Below are positions 16,654 to 24,439 of a stretch of 48,971 bases of DNA, piece after piece. Under the pieces are notes generated by a model. That model saw only the letters and a program-made list of their open reading frames with translations. It made no database searches and was not told where the DNA came from. The translations under genes and the position numbers were made by a program. Source of the stretch: Pseudomonadota bacterium (GTDB lineage: Bacteria; Pseudomonadota; Gammaproteobacteria; Burkholderiales; Rhodocyclaceae); the NCBI GenBank assembly GCA_018262095.1, contig JAGTRW010000031.1, positions 1-48,971 of the forward strand. The letters are read 5' to 3'. Each line of letters opens with the position of its first letter. The stretch's first letter is position 1.

Positions 16654-16959
16654 TTGACCGGTGTCCAAAGTCTCGGAACGCGGCCAGATCGTCATCCGTT
16701 CTTGCGCGGTGCAGGACGACGCAGCGGGCTCGGTCTGGTCATCTCCCAACGCCTGACCCGACTGATGGGGGGCGAAGCCACGCGCGCCATCCGCCAACTA
16801 CCCGGAATGGCGGCCATCACGATCATCGCGATGACCGCCAGCGCTTTCGACGACGATTGTCAGCGCTGCCTGGCGGCTGGGATGAACGGCCACAGCGGCA
16901 AGCTGCTCAGCGCGGGCGTCCTCTACGCAAGACTGTGGGATTGGTTGCGGCTGGCATGA
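16654..16959 (+). pseudogene. Remnant of a hybrid sensor histidine kinase (ATPase G-box joined to receiver C-terminus)
   Basis: The 101-residue frame reads 'SGLGLVISQRLTRLMGGE', the G2 box and following helix of a HATPase domain. It jumps directly to 'AIRQLPGMAAITIIAMTASAF' (first 20 residues: AIRQLPGMAAITIIAMTASA) and 'CQRCLAAGMNGH', the last third of a response-regulator receiver domain, ending 'YARLWDWLRLA'. The intervening ~100 residues, including the phospho-acceptor aspartate, are absent, as is everything upstream of the G2 box. The usual lysine (H-x-x-KP) is changed to HSGKL. This is a deletion-scarred fragment and cannot signal. Confidence 0.75.
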
Positions 16960-17031
16960 GATGCGGCAGCGTCGTCGCCAGAGCAAGAGCGACGGGAAAG
17001 GCCGGGCGAACCGTGGCCATGCGCTTCGCTT

Positions 17032-17060
17032 GAGCCGTTCGTGGTGAGCCTGTCGAACCA
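17032..17060. repeat. REP-like extragenic element (core ccgttcgtggtgagcctgtc)
   Basis: The segment matches the widespread proteobacterial extragenic repeat whose reverse strand translates as 'VRQAHHER'-like peptides. It has gttcg/cgaac ends and the core tgagcctgtcg shared with 2564-2574. It sits just after the kinase remnant, in non-coding DNA. Confidence 0.6.
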
Positions 17061-17213
17061 TCAACGGTTTGGCGACCGATGAATACCGCCAGGTCCCCTT
17101 TGTCGGGAATGATGGCGGGAATGTTAAAGAAGACTATCGACGCCGACCAGACAGGGAAATGCCGTCAAAATTTTCATCAAGATCGTCCATAGGATCACGA
17201 GTCTTGGTGTGCT

Positions 17214-17340
17214 GATACCCGCATGCCCGACTACGTGATGATGATCACCACGCTGGGTGGAATGGCGGTATTGGGCGTCAACGGCTTCGTCGTCGGGCCG
17301 GTGGCCGCAGCGATGTTCATCGTCGTCTGGCCGTGGTGCT
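17214..17340 (+). pseudogene. Fragment of an AI-2E family transporter (PerM/YdiK-like)
   Basis: Frame +, beginning 'DTRMPDYVMMITTLGGMAV' and continuing 'LGVNGFVVGPVAAAMFIVVW'. This is the highly conserved penultimate segment of AI-2E/PerM-type permeases (…MPDYVVLxSTLGGxxxFGxNGFVxGPxxAAxF…, quoted from family memory). Only ~40 residues remain of ~350. Bases just upstream (rITsLGVL-like) look like the preceding family segment in another frame, suggesting a frameshift as well. After VVWPW the similarity stops. Confidence 0.7.
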
Positions 17341-17676
17341 TTGCCGGGACAGGGCCTCGCCGACGCGGTCATTTGGCTCACTTTGTTGTCAACAGACCCT
17401 AGCGGTTCTGTCGCTTGACTTACCGACTAGCGAGTAGGAAGCGGCGTCGCGTCTGCGCACTCGACGATCCGGCGCAGGAGCCCGTCACGTTGACCGAGGT
17501 GGCGCCGAGGACCGCTTCGGCGCATGTGCGAGGTCTGTTTCTTCGGTCTGGGCCGCATGATTACTGCGTTCTTGGCCGGAATGTGTCGGCGGCGCAACGG
17601 TCTCATCGTCGATGCGCTCGCCGGGGATCCGCGCGGTGCCCGCGCCGCGCTACGCAGAGGGATTTGCGGGCCACGC
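17341..17676. other. Non-coding stretch between pseudogenes, with a TetR-operator-like half site
   Basis: No convincing gene on either strand. TTGACT (17415-17420) is directly followed by TACCGACTAG (17421-17430), which resembles a left half-site of the TetR-family operator in a promoter spacer; the right half is degenerate. It may be the relic of a regulated promoter whose gene is gone. Confidence 0.3.
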
Positions 17677-18210
17677 TTAGCGCCCGTAATTATCGTCGAA
17701 ACGAACGATGTCATCCTCGCCGAGATAGGAGCCCGACTGCACCTCGATCATTTCCAGCGGCAAATGACCGGGGTTCTCGAGGCGGTGATGGGTGCCGAGC
17801 GGGATGAAGGTCGATTCGTTCTCGGACACCAGGTAGCTGGTATCGCCGCGGGTCACCTTGGCGGTTCCGCGCACGACGATCCAGTGTTCGGCGCGGTGAT
17901 AGTGCATCTGTAGCGATAGGCTGGCGCCCGGCGTGACGATGATGCGCTTGACCAGGAAGCGCTCACCGACATCGACGCCGTCGTACGATCCCCTCGGGCG
18001 GAAGACCTTGCGGTGCAACTGGCCCTCGCTGCGGCCTTCGCGCTTGAGGTGATCGACGATCTTCTTGACGTCCTGCGTCTTGCTCTTGTGTGCGACCAGG
18101 ATGGCGTCCGGGGTTTCGACGATGATCAGGTCGTCGACGCCGAGGCAGGCGACCAGGCGGCCCGCGGACATCGCCAGCGTGTTGCGGCAGTCAAACAGCG
18201 CGCCACACGA
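17677..18210 (-). pseudogene. C-terminal fragment of mannose-1-phosphate guanylyltransferase/mannose-6-phosphate isomerase (ManC/AlgA/CpsB)
   Basis: About 175 residues from 'CRNTLAMSAGRLVACLGVDD' through 'ETPDAILVAHKSKTQDVKK' (split here for length) to the type-II PMI cupin: 'HRKVFRPRGSYDGVD', 'KRIIVTPGASLSLQMHYHRA', 'EHWIVVRGTAKV', 'STFIPLGTHHRLENPG', 'IEVQSGSYLGEDDIVRF'. These match the end of the ~470-residue bifunctional enzyme. The whole N-terminal nucleotidyltransferase domain is missing, and homology stops at the stop codon of the small upstream gene. The cupin metal ligands (H-x-H, E, H) look intact, so a stand-alone isomerase started at ATG 18171 cannot be excluded. Confidence 0.8.
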
Positions 18211-18212
18211 CA

Positions 18213-18287
18213 CTAACGCAGGCCGAGGAACGACAATATGGCCAGGACGATGACGATGGCGCCGACCAGGTAGACGATGCTGTTCAT
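18213..18287 (-). CDS. 24-residue single-pass membrane protein
   Basis: ATG at 18287, TAG at 18213; the peptide begins MNSIVYLVG, is almost wholly hydrophobic (I/V/L/A) and ends LSFLGLR. It resembles a small family of proteobacterial proteins of about this length (MNS-(I/L)-x-YLVG…LSF-x-GLR from memory), annotated as hypothetical. AAAGGA lies seven bases before the ATG, an excellent ribosome site. It would form one transmembrane helix with a C-terminal Arg. Function unknown. The ManC fragment begins immediately after its stop. Confidence 0.7.
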   Translation of the reverse strand: MNSIVYLVGAIVIVLAILSFLGLR

Positions 18288-18441
18288 GAGATATTCCTTT
18301 CGTATCGTTTAAGGATTTCAACGATACCCGGCCAGTCGCGAAAGCTCAGTTCGGCAGAACACATAAGGGCGGCTTAATTCGACCCGCGGGAATAGACACC
18401 CGGGCATGGTCGCGGCGCTTGCGCGGCGACAAGTCGGATGT

Positions 18442-20583
18442 TCAGCATTCCTTGGCCGAGGTGATCGCCTTCAACTGCGCTTCGAGGCGTTTGGCGCGGC
18501 TGATGTCGTTACACGTAATCACGACGCCGTCGATCACGTTTTTCAGGGTGCGGTAAGGCATGATCTTGACCTGGAACCAGCGCCCGTCGTCGGTCGCCAC
18601 TTCCCGGTCGGAACCGACCAGACTGCGCAGGACCTCGCTGGTGTCGTCGATCAGGCCGGGATAAACGAGATGGGTGACGATATCCGAAAGGGCCCGGCCG
18701 AGATCGCACGGGATCAGCTTGAACAGGCGCGTCGCCTGGGTGGTGAAGCGCCGCACGTGGAGGGCGCGATTGAGGAATACGGTGGCCGTGTCGGTGCTGT
18801 CGAGCAGGTTTTTCATGTCGTTGTCGGCCGTCGACAGATCATCGACCCTTGATTGCAGTTCGCGGTTGACCGTGTGAAGTCGCTCGTTGATCGAGTGCAT
18901 TTCCTCCTTGGAGGTGGTCAGTTCCTCGTTGGTCGATTGCAACTCCTCGTTGGTCGTCCTGATCTCCTCCTGCGCGGCTTGCATTTCCTCGCGCAACGAC
19001 TTCTTTTCCTGCTCCAGCTGGGCCAGCGCCTGCGCCAACGCGGCCTCCCGCGGGCGGGACCCGCCTAGTTTGCCGACCGCGTCGGGTGGCGCTGTGGCGA
19101 CAGCCACGTCGCAGAATACGACCATGGCCATGCCGCGCAATGCCGCCGGTTCGTCGATCGGCCGGATCGCGAGATCGACGGTCAGCATGCCGCTGTTGGT
19201 GCTGATCTGCAGATTTCTGCACAGTACCGGCTTGCCGCTGCGCAGCGCTTCGGGTAGCGCCAGCGCGAGTTCATGGCGCAATCCGCGGCGCGCCATCGCG
19301 TGAATGTTCCAGTTGACCTTGCCGGCGGCAGGTTCCAGGTAGTTGCCGGTGCGGCCGTTGATGTAGACGAGGTCGCCGCTGGCATTGACCAGCACGGCGG
19401 CGGGCGAGAACTGCCGCAACAGCAACTGATCGGCAAGGCTCTGCAAGGTGGCGGTCGCGGGCTTGTCATTCATGGGCGATCCGATTTTTGTGGCCAGGTG
19501 GCGGCAGGGAAACTCAAGATCGACCGGGGCCTGGTGGCTACTACTGCGCTGAAACAGGCAGGCCTTGCCTTCAAGCGGCGAGAACAATTCACTCAAACCT
19601 CCGATCGATTCGACGCTGCCCAACATGAGGATGCCGTCCGGCTTGAGACAGTAGTGAAACAGTGGCAAAAGCTTCTTCTGCAACTCGCGGCCAAGATAAA
19701 TCAGCAGATTGCGACAGCTCAGGATGTCGAGCTTGGTAAAGGGGGGATCCATAAGGACGTTGTGCGGCGCAAAGACCACCATCTCGCGGATTTCCTTGCT
19801 GATCCGATAGCCGCTGCCGTTGCGGACAAAGAAACGCTTGAGGCGCTCAGCGGAAACGTCGGCAGCGATGTGGGCCGGATAGATCCCCCGGCGCGCCTGG
19901 TCGATGGCATCCGGGTCGAGGTCGGTGGCAAAGATCTGTAGCGAATGGCGCCCGGATGAACCCATCCGCTGCTGCGCTTCGCGGAAGATGATCGCCAGTG
20001 AATACGCCTCTTCGCCGGTTGAGCACCCGGCAACCCAGGCGCGCAGGGCGCTGCCCGTCGGGTAGGCGGCGAGCAGTTGAGGCAGCCTGTGCTCGGCGAG
20101 CAGGCTCCAGGATGCCGGGTCACGGAAGAAGCGGGTCACGCCGATCAGCAACTCCTTGAACAGCAAGTCAAGCTCCTGCGGGTTCTCTCGCAGGTAGAGC
20201 ACGTAGTCGGCGATGCGGTCGAGCTGATGGATGGCCATCCGGCGCTCGATGCGGCGGTACAGCGTGCTGTGCTTGTAGAGAGAAAAATCGTGAGTCGTTT
20301 GGGCCCGTAGAAGAAGGCAAATCGTCTCGAAGGCGTTCTTTTGCCCTGCCGTTTCGGCGTTCTGCGCCGGGCTGGCCGGGCGGCGTGAGCGACGACGGGG
20401 GGCGGCGCCGCGCCGTGGCAACTCCTTGGCGGATGCCTCGCTGGCAAGGGCGGCAAGGCCACCGACTGACGCGTCCCGAGCAAGCAGCGAAAAAGGGCGT
20501 GATACCTCATCTGGCGCGCAGGCTGGCCTGACGGTCTTTGCCGTCGGCGCCCCGCTCTCGTTCAGTTGCAAGGTTTTGGCCAC
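18442..20583 (-). CDS. CheR-type methyltransferase with PAS domains and coiled coil; CheB domain lost
   Basis: 713 residues. The N-terminal ~70 residues contain 'LLARDASVGGLAAL', a likely relic of the CheB start (…GASAGGLEAL…), then a basic linker. CheR N-domain ~82-145, SAM-binding domain ~150-345 with 'WVAGCSTGEEAYSLAI' (~183-198), 'IFATDLDPDAI' and 'DILSCRNLLIYL'. A PAS-like domain spans ~375-500, a long coiled coil ~515-590 ('EEIRTTNEELQSTNEEL'), and a C-terminal PAS ~590-700. Proteins of this architecture normally begin with a CheB methylesterase and often end with a kinase or GGDEF; here both are missing. Start is GTG 20583 with AGGA upstream. Possibly still a methyltransferase of chemoreceptor-like targets. 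Confidence 0.85.
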   Translation of the reverse strand: MAKTLQLNESGAPTAKTVRPACAPDEVSRPFSLLARDASVGGLAALASEASAKELPRRGAAPRRRSRRPASPAQNAETAGQKNAFETICLLLRAQTTHDFSLYKHSTLYRRIERRMAIHQLDRIADYVLYLRENPQELDLLFKELLIGVTRFFRDPASWSLLAEHRLPQLLAAYPTGSALRAWVAGCSTGEEAYSLAIIFREAQQRMGSSGRHSLQIFATDLDPDAIDQARRGIYPAHIAADVSAERLKRFFVRNGSGYRISKEIREMVVFAPHNVLMDPPFTKLDILSCRNLLIYLGRELQKKLLPLFHYCLKPDGILMLGSVESIGGLSELFSPLEGKACLFQRSSSHQAPVDLEFPCRHLATKIGSPMNDKPATATLQSLADQLLLRQFSPAAVLVNASGDLVYINGRTGNYLEPAAGKVNWNIHAMARRGLRHELALALPEALRSGKPVLCRNLQISTNSGMLTVDLAIRPIDEPAALRGMAMVVFCDVAVATAPPDAVGKLGGSRPREAALAQALAQLEQEKKSLREEMQAAQEEIRTTNEELQSTNEELTTSKEEMHSINERLHTVNRELQSRVDDLSTADNDMKNLLDSTDTATVFLNRALHVRRFTTQATRLFKLIPCDLGRALSDIVTHLVYPGLIDDTSEVLRSLVGSDREVATDDGRWFQVKIMPYRTLKNVIDGVVITCNDISRAKRLEAQLKAITSAKEC

Positions 20584-20678
20584 GTTTATCCTGTCTGAAT
20601 GAAACCGAACATTGGGCTGCCAAAAAAATGGAACGTTTGCTCAACGTGTCTTGAGCCCAACCCCCCCATCGTCTCACG

Positions 20679-23180
20679 CTAAGCCGGACGACTCTCGTAG
20701 CGAACGCATTGATTGGCTCGCGCCAGGATGAGCTCGGCGTTGGCATCCACCGCGGTCAGTGCTGACATGCCGATCTTTACGGCGATCGAAACCATTCTGT
20801 TATCGACCATGACCACGACCTCGGATGTTTTTTTGTACAGGCGCTCGGCGAATACCGATGCGGTAAGCTGACTGGTGTCGGGAAGGAGTACGGCAAATGC
20901 CTTGTCGCCAATCCGGCCACCCGTGTCTGCGGTGCGCAGCTCGTCACGCAGCACGGTCGAAAAGCGCAGAAGCATGGCATCGCCTGCCGAATAGCCCATC
21001 GTCTTGTTGATTTGCGTGACCTGCTCAAGCTCGATGACCAGCACGGTGACCTGAACATCGGTTCTACGGCGTAATTGCGCAAGGGCTTCTTCCATTCGGG
21101 CGATAAAATGCCGCCGGTTGGCGAGTCGCGTGACTAAATCAATGGTTTCCAGACTTTGCAGCTCGGTGTGCAGGCGTTTCTTTTCGGTGACATCCTCAAG
21201 AACGGCGAGCGACGCAATGCGACCGCCCCAGGTCACCAGATTGAAAGAGCAGTGGCAGTCAATGAGCTGCCCGGATCGAGCGACGATCTGTAGATCGGAC
21301 TGTCGCGGCGTTGACTCGCCACGCATGCGCTGCTGATGGTCGGCCAGCGATTGGCGGCGATCGCCCTCGTGCACCAGCGGTAGAGACGATTTACCGATGC
21401 ACTCATCGGGCGAATAGCCAAATAGCTCTGCGGCTTTGGGATTGATGTACTTGAGGATTCCGTCCTGAGTGATGGTCACGCTCAAGGGCAGGTTTTCCAT
21501 GAAACTGCGCTGTTGGCTCTCGGATTCCGACAAGGCTTGCTGCTCCAAATGGCGTTCGGTAATGTCGCGGGCAAAACCGACGGTGCCGACCGATTGCCCA
21601 TTGATGGCCAGCGGAGATTTATAGACCTCGAACCAGCGGTCTTCGCCGTGGACTTCGATGATCTGTTCGCTATTACTGCTCTGGCCGCTAATCAAGGCTG
21701 CCTGATCTTCGGCCCGGTAACGTTCGGCCTGCTCGCGCGAAGCGATGTCGAAATCGGTTTTACCAACGAGATCGTCGGCGGACGGCCACCCTAGAGCCAG
21801 GGCCAAGGGCTTGTTGACGGCCAGATAGCGACTTTGCTCGTCCTTGAGCCAGACATTGAACGGAAAATTGTCGATCAGTGCGCGTTGGTACTCGTCGCGT
21901 TCGAAGAGCGCCTTTTCAGCCCGTTTTTCCGACGAGACGTCGATCACCACCATGCGGCACTCGTGCATGCCTTCATCAGGCACGGCTTCAATCCGAACGA
22001 TGGCTTCGGGTCGATGCTTGCTCGCGCGCAAGGTGATTTCGCAACGCTTCTTGCCTCTTTTCCTGAGCACGTCGGCGATGAAGTCGTCGAACACCTCTCG
22101 GCATTCAAGGCTGACTGACGTTGCGAAACGATAGCGGCTCTTTTGCGAACGCTTGATGCCGAGCAGAATGGCGCCCGCCAGATTGAGATCCAGAATCGTG
22201 CTCTGCGGATCAAGCGTGAAATAGCCGACGGGTGAAAAATCGTAAATATCGGCATGGCGTTCGCGCAATGCATCGCTTTCGCTATAGGCGCCGAGCAGCT
22301 CTTCCTTCTGCATTTCAAGTTCAATCTGATGGACCTGCAACTCGTGCAGGAGCCGGGCGCTATCGACGCCGAGGTCGGGGGGCGAAGCCCGGCGCAAGCG
22401 GGTTTCCGCGCGCCGGCGCAGCGTTGCCGGATTGGGCCTCGCCCGATCCTTGACGCGCGCCTCCGGCGCGCGGCGTTGCAGCTGCTCTTGCTCGAGCTTG
22501 GCGGCGGCGTAGCATTCGCAGCTGCGTGCTTCCAGGCCAGGTCGATCGATGATCCTGATATGGCCGCGGCTGTAGACGATCAGACCGGCAGCCTGCAACT
22601 TGACGGCGACTTCGGTAACCCCTTCTCGGCGCACCCCGAGCATCTTTGCTATTCGCTCTTGCGTGATGGCGATCGGGGCTCCCGCCATGCGATCGTGGCA
22701 AAGCAAGAGCCAGCGGCACACTTGTTGGTCGACCGAGTGGTAGCGATTGCAGACGACCATTTGCGCCATCTGCGCCATCAACAATTGGGTATGGAACAGC
22801 GCCATTCGCTGCAAGGTCCCCCCCTGATCGAGTTCCCAACGGATCACCTCGGCGCGCAAGCGGTAGGCGTTGCCGGGGATTTGCACATCGACACGATAGA
22901 AAATCAAATCGCTGCCGAGGATCAGAGAGATGCCGACCAGGCCTTCATTGCCGGTCATTGCCAATTCGGCCGATGAACCGCTGGCGGTGGTATAGATCCG
23001 TGAAACGATGCAGGTGGTCGGGAAATAGACATAGTCTGGTTGCCCCCCCGGCTCATAAAGAACCTCTCCCTGCTTCAGCGCGACGAGTTCAAGATCGTCG
23101 ACGATGCGTGCATACTCCTTCGGCGCAAGCGCTGCAAGAATCGAGTTCTGCTTGGGGTTTTCCGGGCTGATCGAAAGCAT
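20679..23180 (-). CDS. Crp/Fnr-type regulator fused to three PAS domains and a degenerate GGDEF domain
   Basis: 833 residues. cNMP-binding-like domain ~10-125 ('EVLYEPGGQPDYVYFPTTCI', 'GNEGLVGISLILG'), then a Crp HTH ~150-220 ('ITQERIAKMLGVRREGVTEV', 'LIVYSRGHIRIIDRPGLEA'), a helical linker with 'LLHELQVHQIELEMQ', three PAS domains (~305-420, ~430-550, ~555-665) and a GGDEF-like domain (~670-833). In the last, the catalytic loop reads RIGDKAFAVLL where R-x-GGDEFAVLL is expected, so cyclase activity is unlikely. The two halves normally occur as separate proteins. ATG 23180 follows CGAGGAAACAGC. The cNMP pocket lacks the canonical cAMP-contact Arg-Ser motif, as usual for this Crp subgroup. Confidence 0.85.
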   Translation of the reverse strand: MLSISPENPKQNSILAALAPKEYARIVDDLELVALKQGEVLYEPGGQPDYVYFPTTCIVSRIYTTASGSSAELAMTGNEGLVGISLILGSDLIFYRVDVQIPGNAYRLRAEVIRWELDQGGTLQRMALFHTQLLMAQMAQMVVCNRYHSVDQQVCRWLLLCHDRMAGAPIAITQERIAKMLGVRREGVTEVAVKLQAAGLIVYSRGHIRIIDRPGLEARSCECYAAAKLEQEQLQRRAPEARVKDRARPNPATLRRRAETRLRRASPPDLGVDSARLLHELQVHQIELEMQKEELLGAYSESDALRERHADIYDFSPVGYFTLDPQSTILDLNLAGAILLGIKRSQKSRYRFATSVSLECREVFDDFIADVLRKRGKKRCEITLRASKHRPEAIVRIEAVPDEGMHECRMVVIDVSSEKRAEKALFERDEYQRALIDNFPFNVWLKDEQSRYLAVNKPLALALGWPSADDLVGKTDFDIASREQAERYRAEDQAALISGQSSNSEQIIEVHGEDRWFEVYKSPLAINGQSVGTVGFARDITERHLEQQALSESESQQRSFMENLPLSVTITQDGILKYINPKAAELFGYSPDECIGKSSLPLVHEGDRRQSLADHQQRMRGESTPRQSDLQIVARSGQLIDCHCSFNLVTWGGRIASLAVLEDVTEKKRLHTELQSLETIDLVTRLANRRHFIARMEEALAQLRRRTDVQVTVLVIELEQVTQINKTMGYSAGDAMLLRFSTVLRDELRTADTGGRIGDKAFAVLLPDTSQLTASVFAERLYKKTSEVVVMVDNRMVSIAVKIGMSALTAVDANAELILARANQCVRYESRPA

Positions 23181-23430
23181 GCTGTTTCCTCGGGGCACAC
23201 CCAGCTTCAGGCGTCGATAGGGCAAGGCCAGGGGGACTATAGCCGGAACGAATTTTCTGTATGTATGCTAGCGCACATAACCGGCGGAGAAGTTTGGCGG
23301 TCGGTCTTTTTCTCCGCGCTGCATCGGCCAATGAATCAATCGGCTCGCACCACCGGCGGCGGCGATCGGGTGCGGCCCCGTTTTCGCGGGCGATCAAAGC
23401 GCGGCAGGCCGAGCGCCGTGATGGTCGACC

Positions 23431-23820
23431 TCAGCGACGCTCTTGCCGCGGCCAGCGTTGCAGTAGGGCCGCGAAGTCGGCGGCCGCCACCGGTGGGCTG
23501 AAGTAATAGCCTTGTCCCTCGGCACATTGCTGGGCATGCAGGAAGGAAAGCTGTTGCCGCGTTTCGATGCCCTCGGCGACGACGCGCAGTTTGAGGCTCT
23601 TGCCCATCGCGATGATGGCGCTGACGATGGCGCCGGTTCCGATATCCACTTTGGGCTGGTAATGCAGGACGAACCCGTTCTGCTCAAGCCCGCGATGCAG
23701 CGCCTGCCGGACCGATTGCCTGGCGATTGTCTGGACATTCATGTCGGCATTGGTCAGCAGCGTTTCAGCGCCCGTGCCGTGGCTTGCGTCCTGGTCCGAT
23801 TGCTGCGCAGCGTATTCATC
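23431..23820 (-). pseudogene. Remnant of a GGDEF-EAL protein with two in-frame deletions
   Basis: The frame runs 'HGTGAETLLTNAD' (end of a GGDEF domain) straight into 'MNVQTIARQSVRQALHRGLE' (the GGDEF-EAL linker). It continues 'FVLHYQPKVDIGTGAIVSA' (first EAL strand) and then directly 'IIAMGKSLKLRVVAEGIET' and 'QGYYFSPPV' (last third of EAL). The ExLxR signature itself, the metal-binding acidic residues and about 150 residues between them are gone, yet the frame is open across both joins. Upstream of the GGDEF end nothing recognisable remains. No phosphodiesterase activity is possible. Confidence 0.8.
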
Positions 23821-24076
23821 ATGGATTTTCCATCGCCAGAGTCCCGTCCCGCGCCGTCCGTGTCGGCCGGCCGCCGAGCAGTCCCTCGTAATCGAGTAGC
23901 GGATTGCCGATGACAATTCCTGAATCGCCGATTCCGAACCGTCTGATCTCGTTGCAATGGGCGCCGCCGCGCACCTTGACGACGGCGATGACGCGTTCGA
24001 GCCGGCTGCCAAGCTCGATGTAGCGCTCGACGATGATGGCATCGGAGAGAAAGGCTGATCCATCGGGGGCTGACAA
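23819..24076 (-). pseudogene. C-terminal fragment of a KaiC-like ATPase
   Basis: 85 residues: 'SAFLSDAIIVERYIELGSRL' followed by 'ERVIAVVKVRGGAHCNEIRR', 'GIVIGNPLLDYEGLLGGRPT'. This is the C-terminal end of the KaiC/RadA-like signalling ATPases commonly coded next to hybrid kinases in proteobacteria. The two P-loop domains (~400 residues) are absent. The frame ends where an ATGATGAA start of the next, also decayed, gene overlaps, so an old operon junction is preserved. Confidence 0.7.
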
Positions 24077-24086
24077 AAGGCCCCCG
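24064..24086. terminator. 7-bp GC hairpin followed by CTTT
   Basis: cgggggc (24064-24070) and gcccccg (24080-24086) flank tgacaaaag. On the plus strand CTTTAC follows. It lies between the KaiC remnant and the ORF at 24089-24439, exactly after the latter's 3' end on the minus strand, so it may terminate that gene. Confidence 0.45.
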
Positions 24087-24088
24087 CT

Positions 24089-24439
24089 TTACAATCCCAG
24101 CGCCGTTTCTCGAGGGGCCTCGTTCGCGAACAGACGGATCACTCGCCGATCGAGCAATCGCGAGACCTCGTGTGTCGTCTGCGCGTCATTCGCTTGCAGG
24201 CAGTTGGCATATTTTGTCGCGGCGCCCGAATTCCCGGCCTGGATTGCGCGTTCGCTCGAGGCATGGCTCAAGACAGCCGACGCGCGCTGGACGACCTTGC
24301 TCAATGTCGACTTCAGCGCGGCTTCGCTGCCGCCGGCACGTGGCCCCTTGGCGTCGAGAGAACGCCTGGAAACAGCGAGAAAGGAACCGATCACCGAAAT
24401 CTGGTCAAGCGGCATGCTGGCGGTATCGGTGAAGCACAT
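24089..24439 (-). CDS. Unrecognised 116-residue protein
   Basis: I do not recognise a family. The protein is mostly polar and predicted helical (…LKSTLSKVVQRASAVLSHAS…), with a hydrophobic patch near the start (ISVIGSFLAV) and no signal peptide. AGGAAA lies eight bases before the ATG, and a GC hairpin follows the stop, which supports a real transcript. It lies upstream of the KaiC/GGDEF-EAL remnants on the same strand. Its helical, Ala/Ser-rich character is vaguely phasin-like, but no phasin motif is clear; it could also be a decaying gene. Confidence 0.4.
   Translation of the reverse strand: MCFTDTASMPLDQISVIGSFLAVSRRSLDAKGPRAGGSEAALKSTLSKVVQRASAVLSHASSERAIQAGNSGAATKYANCLQANDAQTTHEVSRLLDRRVIRLFANEAPRETALGL

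Noticed and set aside
17415-17440. TetR-type operator/promoter
   Set aside because: Left half-site TACCGACTAG is convincing, but the right half is degenerate and no regulator or target gene is adjacent; kept only as a note in the non-coding entry.
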